Assembly: GCF_900105135.1 (NCBI RefSeq)
Contig: NZ_LT629741.1
Span: 930,001 to 994,000, forward strand
Origin: Gramella sp. MAR_2010_147
GTDB taxonomy: Bacteria; Bacteroidota; Bacteroidia; Flavobacteriales; Flavobacteriaceae
Reading direction: 5' to 3'
Length of the DNA stretch: 64,000 nucleotides
Of the stretch, positions 59,174-64,000 are shown piece after piece. The notes beneath the pieces were generated by a model. It was given only the letters and a program-made list of their open reading frames with translations, had not been told where the DNA came from and did not search any database. The position numbers and the translations under genes are program-made. Numbering within the stretch: the stretch's first letter is position 1; each line of letters opens with the position of its first letter.

Positions 59174-60385
59174 ATGCGCCTACACAGGAATCTTGTTTTT
59201 GCTACCGTTGATGCTTTAGCTGAAATATTTAATGAAGGAAAATATGCCGATAAGGTCATAGCAAATACCCTGAAAAGGGATAAACGCTGGGGATCTAGAG
59301 ACCGCGGATTTATTGCAGAAACTACTTATGACATTGTGAGATGGAAAAGACTTTACGCTGAAATAGCTGAAGTAAAAGAACCATTTAAGAGAGAAGATAT
59401 TTTTAGAATGCTTGCAGTTTGGTGTGTGCTAAGAGGTGTGAAGATTCCCGACTGGCCACAATTTGAAAAAACTCCTGAAAGACGTATAAAAGGCAGGTTT
59501 GATGAGCTAAGTAGAATTAGAAAATTTAGAGAGTCCATTCCAGATTGGATGGATGAGCTTGGAGAAAAAGAATTAGGAGAGAAAGTATGGACAAAAGAAA
59601 TTCATGCACTAAATGAACAGGCTCCTGTAGTAATTAGAGTAAATAATCTTAAGACCAACTCAAAGGAATTAGCTGCAAAACTTAGTGAAGAAGGTGTAGA
59701 AACCAATCCTATCCGAAATTATCCCGAGGCACTGGAACTAAAGGAAAGAGCTAATATCTTTAAAACAAAAGCTTTTCAGGATGGTCTATTTGAAGTACAG
59801 GATGCCAGTTCTCAAAGAGTTGCCGAGCTACTTGATGTGAAACCAGGAATGCGAGTAGTAGATACCTGTGCGGGTGCTGGAGGAAAAACGCTGCATCTGG
59901 CAGCCTTGATGGAAAATAAAGGACAGATCATTGCCCTGGATATCTATGGTAATAAATTAAAGGAACTCAAAAGAAGAGCTAAAAGAGCTGGTGCCCATAA
60001 TGTAGAAACCAGAAGTATTGATTCTACAAAAGTGATCAAAAAACTTTATAATTCTGCAGATAGGGTTCTTATAGATGCGCCTTGTAGCGGATTAGGTGTC
60101 CTAAGCCGAAATCCTGACGCCAAGTGGAAACTTCAACCGGAGTTTCTGGAAAAGATCAAAAATACGCAGTTAGAGATTTTAGAAAAGTATTCAAGAATTG
60201 TAAAAGAGGGCGGGAAATTAGTATATGCTACCTGTTCTATTCTACCTTCAGAAAATGAAAAGCAGGTTCAGAAATTCTTAAAAACAGAAATTGGTCGGGA
60301 TTTTAAGCTATTAAAAGAGAAAAAAATTCTGTCAAACGAAAGTGGCTATGATGGTTTCTATATGGCTTTATTGCAGAAGGATTAA
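59174..60385 (+). CDS. RsmB/NOP-family RNA cytosine-C5 methyltransferase
   Basis: The 403-residue enzyme has an N-terminal NusB-like helical domain (about 1-130, FATVDALAEIFNEGKYADKVIANTLKRDKRWGSRDRGFIAET) and a Rossmann methyltransferase domain: VQDASSQRVAELLDVKPGMRVVDTCAGAGGKTLHLAALM, DAPCSGLGVLSRNPDAKWK and YATCSILPSENEKQVQKFL, with both family cysteines (PCSG and TCSI). It methylates C5 of a cytosine, by analogy C967 of 16S rRNA as in RsmB, though the exact site cannot be fixed from sequence. Confidence 0.93.
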   Translation: MRLHRNLVFATVDALAEIFNEGKYADKVIANTLKRDKRWGSRDRGFIAETTYDIVRWKRLYAEIAEVKEPFKREDIFRMLAVWCVLRGVKIPDWPQFEKTPERRIKGRFDELSRIRKFRESIPDWMDELGEKELGEKVWTKEIHALNEQAPVVIRVNNLKTNSKELAAKLSEEGVETNPIRNYPEALELKERANIFKTKAFQDGLFEVQDASSQRVAELLDVKPGMRVVDTCAGAGGKTLHLAALMENKGQIIALDIYGNKLKELKRRAKRAGAHNVETRSIDSTKVIKKLYNSADRVLIDAPCSGLGVLSRNPDAKWKLQPEFLEKIKNTQLEILEKYSRIVKEGGKLVYATCSILPSENEKQVQKFLKTEIGRDFKLLKEKKILSNESGYDGFYMALLQKD

Positions 60386-60463
60386 GACGATATCTTAAAA
60401 GATCATTTTCTTCAAGATGGAACAAGTATAGGATGAGATGGGAATATTTTAAAACGCTCATTT

Positions 60464-61030
60464 TTATTGAATCCCAATAAGTTTCAATTCATTATCCGGT
60501 GCATGCAAAAAGATTCCTGTTACTTCTTCCTGGTTCTCGATCTTAAGAGATAGTTCTTCACACAAATTATCACAATCTATAGTATATTCATCCAAAAGAG
60601 AGAATTGTTCACCTGTACCATTCAAAAAATTAGTGCCTCCCCATTTTAGTTTAATTTCAAAGCTCTCGTTGTCGTCTACCTTCTCCCTGGCATTGATACT
60701 TTGCAACGTATACTGAATTGAGGATGCATCCTGAAGTGGGTTAGGAACTGTTTCCTTTTTTACAGTAAGTTCGTACAAATATCCAGATGAATAATCAAAC
60801 CCTTCAATGTTATCATAAAAATAAGTCCACTCTGCCCCTCCTATTGCCTCAGCTTCCTGAACTAATAATGTAAGTTGCGGAGCACTTCCAAAACCGGTTT
60901 GTTTAAAATGATTTACACGCATTTCTATTATTTCAGCCTCATTATCTTTATCTCTAATTAGCGAACAGGAACTTATTCCCATAAGAATGAGAATGGTCAT
61001 TGCTGGTATAATACGGTTATTGGTATACAT
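60464..61030 (-). CDS. DUF4377 lipoprotein
   Basis: A 188-residue lipoprotein (lipobox SSC after MTILILMGI). The central part YLYELTVKKETVPNPLQDASSIQYTLQSI corresponds to the DUF4377 core, in which a strand pair is followed by NPxxDASSxxYTL. The C-terminal half (about 110-188) adds DDNESFEIKLKWGG and two cysteines in CDNLC. Role unknown; members are envelope proteins near stress or heat-shock lipoproteins. It is monocistronic, between the RsmB-type gene and purL. Confidence 0.75.
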   Translation of the reverse strand: MYTNNRIIPAMTILILMGISSCSLIRDKDNEAEIIEMRVNHFKQTGFGSAPQLTLLVQEAEAIGGAEWTYFYDNIEGFDYSSGYLYELTVKKETVPNPLQDASSIQYTLQSINAREKVDDNESFEIKLKWGGTNFLNGTGEQFSLLDEYTIDCDNLCEELSLKIENQEEVTGIFLHAPDNELKLIGIQ

Positions 61031-61127
61031 CCCTGAAGTTTTTGATTGATACTATTAAGATAGTGTTTATTCAAAAAAATTAAACTTTAACTTTCTTAAA
61101 TTATTTAATCTCCCCGATAAAAAATCA

Positions 61128-61135
61128 TAAATTTG
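61128..61135 (+). promoter_or_regulatory. Probable -7 element of purL
   Basis: TAAATTTG matches the -7 consensus and lies 33 bases before the purL ATG. No TTTG at -33 is seen. Confidence 0.5.
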
Positions 61136-61167
61136 TGCTTTTCAAAAACAACACAAACACAATATAA

Positions 61168-64000
61168 ATGATCCTTTTCTTCGGAAACCAAACTACCAAG
61201 GTTTTTGCTGTGGAAACACACTCAGAACTTTCAGCCCAGGAAATTTCAAAACTAAACTGGCTTTTCGGAAATACTCAACAAATAAATAAATCTGCGCTGG
61301 CAGATTTTTTTGTTGGTCCCCGTGCCGCAATGATCACACCATGGAGTACCAATGCGGTGGAGATCACTCAAAATATGGGTATTCATGGCCTTATAAGAAT
61401 TGAAGAGTTTTTGAGAGTAGATAAGCATTTTCATGATTTTGACCCGATGCTTTCTCAAAAATATGAAAGCCTAGATCAGGACATTTTTGATATTCATGTA
61501 AATCCAGCTCCAATAATAGAAGTAGATGATATTGAAGCTTTTAATCAAAAAGAGGGTCTTGCATTAAATACAGAAGAAGTAGAATATCTGGAAAAGCTCG
61601 CTGATAGATTGGGTAGAAAACTTACAGATTCTGAAGTGTTTGGTTTTTCCCAGGTAAATTCTGAACACTGTAGACATAAAATTTTCAACGGAACGTTTGT
61701 GATAGACGGTGAGGAAAAACAAGAGTCCCTCTTCAAACTCATTAGAAAAACTTCAGAAAAGAATCCTAACGACATTGTTTCTGCATACAAGGATAATGTT
61801 GCTTTCGTAAAAGGCCCAAGAGTGGAGCAGTTTGCTCCAAAAGCTCCTGATGTTCCCGAATATTATCAGGTAAAAGACTTTGATTCGGTAATCTCGATTA
61901 AAGCTGAAACACATAACTTCCCAACTACAGTAGAACCTTTTAATGGAGCAGCTACAGGTAGCGGTGGAGAAATTCGCGACAGGCTTGCTGGAGGAAAAGG
62001 TTCATTGCCCCTGGCAGGAACGGCTGTTTACATGACCTCGTATTCCCGTCTTGAAAAAGATAGAAAATGGGAATCCGGAATGAAGGAAAGAAACTGGCTT
62101 TACCAAACTCCTATGGATATCCTGATCAAAGCTTCCAATGGCGCTTCTGATTTTGGAAATAAATTCGGGCAGCCATTGATCTCAGGATCTGTCCTCACTT
62201 TTGAACATTCAGAACATGACAGAGCTCTTGGGTATGACAAAGTGATTATGCTTGCCGGAGGAATTGGATATGGAAAAAAGGATCAGGCTTTAAAGGATGT
62301 TCCGAATAAAGGAGATAAAATTGTAGTTCTTGGGGGAGAAAACTATAGAATTGGAATGGGCGGTGCAGCAGTTTCGTCGGCAGATACCGGTGAATTCAGT
62401 AGTGGTATTGAACTAAATGCGATTCAACGTTCCAATCCAGAAATGCAAAAACGTGCTGCAAACGCAGTTCGTGGAATGGTAGAGATTGATGAGAATCCAA
62501 TTGTATCTATCCATGATCATGGTGCCGGCGGACATTTAAACTGTTTAAGTGAACTTGTTGAGGAAAAAGGCGGAAAAATAGACCTGGATGCTCTACCAGT
62601 TGGAGACCCAACACTTTCAGCGAAAGAAATCATTGGAAACGAATCCCAGGAAAGAATGGGACTGGTAATAGGTGAGGCTGAAATTGCTCAGTTAAGAAGA
62701 GTAGCAGACAGAGAACGCTCCCCAATGTATGAAGTTGGGAATGTAACCGGGGATCATCGTTTTACTTTTGAAGGAAAAAAATCAGGTCAGAAACCTATGG
62801 ACCTGGAACTCTCAGATATGTTTGGGAGTTCTCCAAAGACGATCATGACCGATAAAAAAATTAAAAGGGATTATGAAGATGTGAACTATAACACGTCTAA
62901 AATTCATGATTACCTAAATCAGTTATTACAATTGGAAGCTGTAGCCTGTAAAGACTGGTTAACAAATAAAGTAGACCGTTGTGTCTCTGGCCGGGTTGCT
63001 AAACAACAAACCGCGGGACCTCTTCAGTTACCACTTAATAACTGCGGAGTAATGGCACTGGATTATAAAGGAAAAGAAGGGGTGGCGACCTCCATTGGGC
63101 ACTCCCCTATTTCTGCGCTGATAGATCCGGTTGCAGGATCAAAAAATTCTATTGCAGAAGCGCTTTCAAATATTGTCTGGGCGCCATTGGAAAAAGGCCT
63201 GAAATCTATCTCACTTTCGGCTAACTGGATGTGGCCTTGTAATAATGAAGGTGAAGACGCAAGGTTATATGAGGCTGTTGAAGGAATCTCAAAATTTGCC
63301 ATTTCGCTTGGAATTAATGTCCCCACTGGAAAGGATTCGCTTTCCATGAAACAGAAGTATAAGGACCAGCAGGTAATATCCCCAGGAACGGTTATAATTT
63401 CTGCAGCCGGGCATTCCAATGATATTTCAAAGGTAGTGGAACCTGTATTACAGAAAAACGGTGGAGATATTTACTATATCAATCTTTCTCAGGATAAATT
63501 CAAACTTGGTGGTTCCTCGTTTGCTCAAATACTAAATAAAGTTGGTCGTGAGGTTCCCACTATCAAGGATGATAAAAAATTTGCTGAAGCTTTTAATGCT
63601 ATTCAGGAATTAATAAAAGATGATCTTATTCTGGCGGGACATGATGTCGCTTCTGGTGGATTGATCACTACACTCTTGGAAATGTGCTTTGCAGATGTCA
63701 TGCTTAGTGCAGATTTAAATCTTTCTGCCCTAAAGGAAAATGACATCATTAAATTACTTTTCAATGAAAACTGCGGAATTGTATTTCAGGCTAAAGACAG
63801 TAAAGTAGAAGAAATTCTAAAAGAGAAAAAAATTGAATTTTTCAATATTGGAAAAGTTATAGAGAGCGAAGAGCTTAAAATTAAAAATACGGGGGCGAAC
63901 CTAAGCTTTAATATTCCGCAACTTAGAGATACCTGGTATAAAACCTCCTTTCTACTTGACGAAAAACAAAGTGGAATTGATAAGGCCACAGAACGTTTTC
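61168..64000 (+). CDS. purL: Phosphoribosylformylglycinamidine synthase, single-chain (3' truncated by window)
   Basis: The frame from ATG 61168 is open to the right edge, giving 944 residues of a protein usually near 1,220-1,300. It makes FGAM from FGAR, glutamine and ATP in purine synthesis. Seen here: LGRKLTDSEVFGFSQVNSEHCRHKIFNG (linker and start of the first ATPase half), SIKAETHNFPTTVEPFNGAATGSGGEIRD, SIHDHGAGGHLN, and the second half with SLSANWMWPC, VPTGKDSLSMKQ and LAGHDVASGGLI. The glutaminase domain with its catalytic cysteine would follow outside the window. This is the large fused form, as in E. coli, not the PurLQS complex. Confidence 0.96.
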   Translation, partial: MILFFGNQTTKVFAVETHSELSAQEISKLNWLFGNTQQINKSALADFFVGPRAAMITPWSTNAVEITQNMGIHGLIRIEEFLRVDKHFHDFDPMLSQKYESLDQDIFDIHVNPAPIIEVDDIEAFNQKEGLALNTEEVEYLEKLADRLGRKLTDSEVFGFSQVNSEHCRHKIFNGTFVIDGEEKQESLFKLIRKTSEKNPNDIVSAYKDNVAFVKGPRVEQFAPKAPDVPEYYQVKDFDSVISIKAETHNFPTTVEPFNGAATGSGGEIRDRLAGGKGSLPLAGTAVYMTSYSRLEKDRKWESGMKERNWLYQTPMDILIKASNGASDFGNKFGQPLISGSVLTFEHSEHDRALGYDKVIMLAGGIGYGKKDQALKDVPNKGDKIVVLGGENYRIGMGGAAVSSADTGEFSSGIELNAIQRSNPEMQKRAANAVRGMVEIDENPIVSIHDHGAGGHLNCLSELVEEKGGKIDLDALPVGDPTLSAKEIIGNESQERMGLVIGEAEIAQLRRVADRERSPMYEVGNVTGDHRFTFEGKKSGQKPMDLELSDMFGSSPKTIMTDKKIKRDYEDVNYNTSKIHDYLNQLLQLEAVACKDWLTNKVDRCVSGRVAKQQTAGPLQLPLNNCGVMALDYKGKEGVATSIGHSPISALIDPVAGSKNSIAEALSNIVWAPLEKGLKSISLSANWMWPCNNEGEDARLYEAVEGISKFAISLGINVPTGKDSLSMKQKYKDQQVISPGTVIISAAGHSNDISKVVEPVLQKNGGDIYYINLSQDKFKLGGSSFAQILNKVGREVPTIKDDKKFAEAFNAIQELIKDDLILAGHDVASGGLITTLLEMCFADVMLSADLNLSALKENDIIKLLFNENCGIVFQAKDSKVEEILKEKKIEFFNIGKVIESEELKIKNTGANLSFNIPQLRDTWYKTSFLLDEKQSGIDKATERF

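Noticed and set aside
1..64000. CRISPR array, insertion sequence, prophage, integron or toxin-antitoxin pair
   Set aside because: No regularly spaced repeats, transposase or integrase motifs, terminal inverted repeats with target duplications, or small paired toxin genes were found on either strand.

Overview
The window reads as a contiguous chromosomal segment of a member of the Bacteroidota, most likely family Flavobacteriaceae (a Gramella/Christiangramia-like organism). The evidence is the gene content (DUF4252, DUF2147, DUF4199, DUF6495-like, GlmU-family, MtaB, type-B L31, single-chain PurL, a short CarB), low GC, lipoproteins with acidic residues just after the lipobox cysteine, almost no Shine-Dalgarno sequences, and promoters of the Bacteroidota type (TTTG, a 19-nt spacer, then TAnnTTTG). 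I saw no insertion sequence, prophage, CRISPR array, rRNA operon or replication origin. Nearly everything is core or shell genome, and coding density is high on both strands.

Layout. 1-5.3 kb: end of an HU gene, YqgE, a class IV aminotransferase, a START-like protein, tRNA-Met(CAT), then an SDR epimerase-VKOR-SPW membrane operon and a VOC protein. 5.3-13.3 kb: hisS, a MacB/FtsX-type permease, the rpsF-rpsR-rplI operon, an orphan LytTR regulator, priA. 13.4-24.1 kb: DUF2147 and chalcone-isomerase-like exported proteins, YihY, nadC, rlmH, rdgB, a DEAD-box RNA helicase with a structured leader, a TrmH methyltransferase, a class III-type sirtuin, purB. 24.2-28 kb: an ECF sigma/anti-sigma/DUF4252/DUF4252 operon on the minus strand and an S41 peptidase lipoprotein.

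28-34.2 kb is a complete vitamin B12 uptake locus. A cobalamin riboswitch on the minus strand precedes a TonB-dependent receptor (BtuB-like) and a beta-propeller lipoprotein (probable BtuG). Divergently, a substrate-binding lipoprotein, permease and ATPase (BtuF, BtuC, BtuD-like) form an overlapping plus-strand operon whose own promoter has no room for a riboswitch. The two transcripts together would carry cobalamin across the outer and then the inner membrane.

34.2-46 kb: rmuC, a serine hydrolase, a small membrane protein, a hotdog thioesterase and a SBF-like transporter in a tight run; then DUF423, a 950-residue CarB without the C-terminal allosteric domain, rpmH, a TPR membrane protein, a thioredoxin-fold protein with CxxS, a lytic transglycosylase and an alpha/beta hydrolase. 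46-64 kb: pirin, mtaB, a GlmU-family protein, rpmE2, DUF4199, a GT2 glycosyltransferase, a phosphohexomutase, an MsbA-type ABC exporter, a second ECF sigma operon with an anti-sigma-like protein and a Spy/CpxP-like sensor, a YCF48-like lipoprotein, an RsmB-type RNA methyltransferase, a DUF4377 lipoprotein, and purL running off the right edge.

No clearly new biological system is visible. The observations most worth a second look are the VKOR-like protein without loop cysteines, the one-sided riboswitch control of the B12 locus, the composition break inside the btuD-like gene, the leader of the DEAD-box helicase, a terminator touching a start codon, and the two ECF operons.
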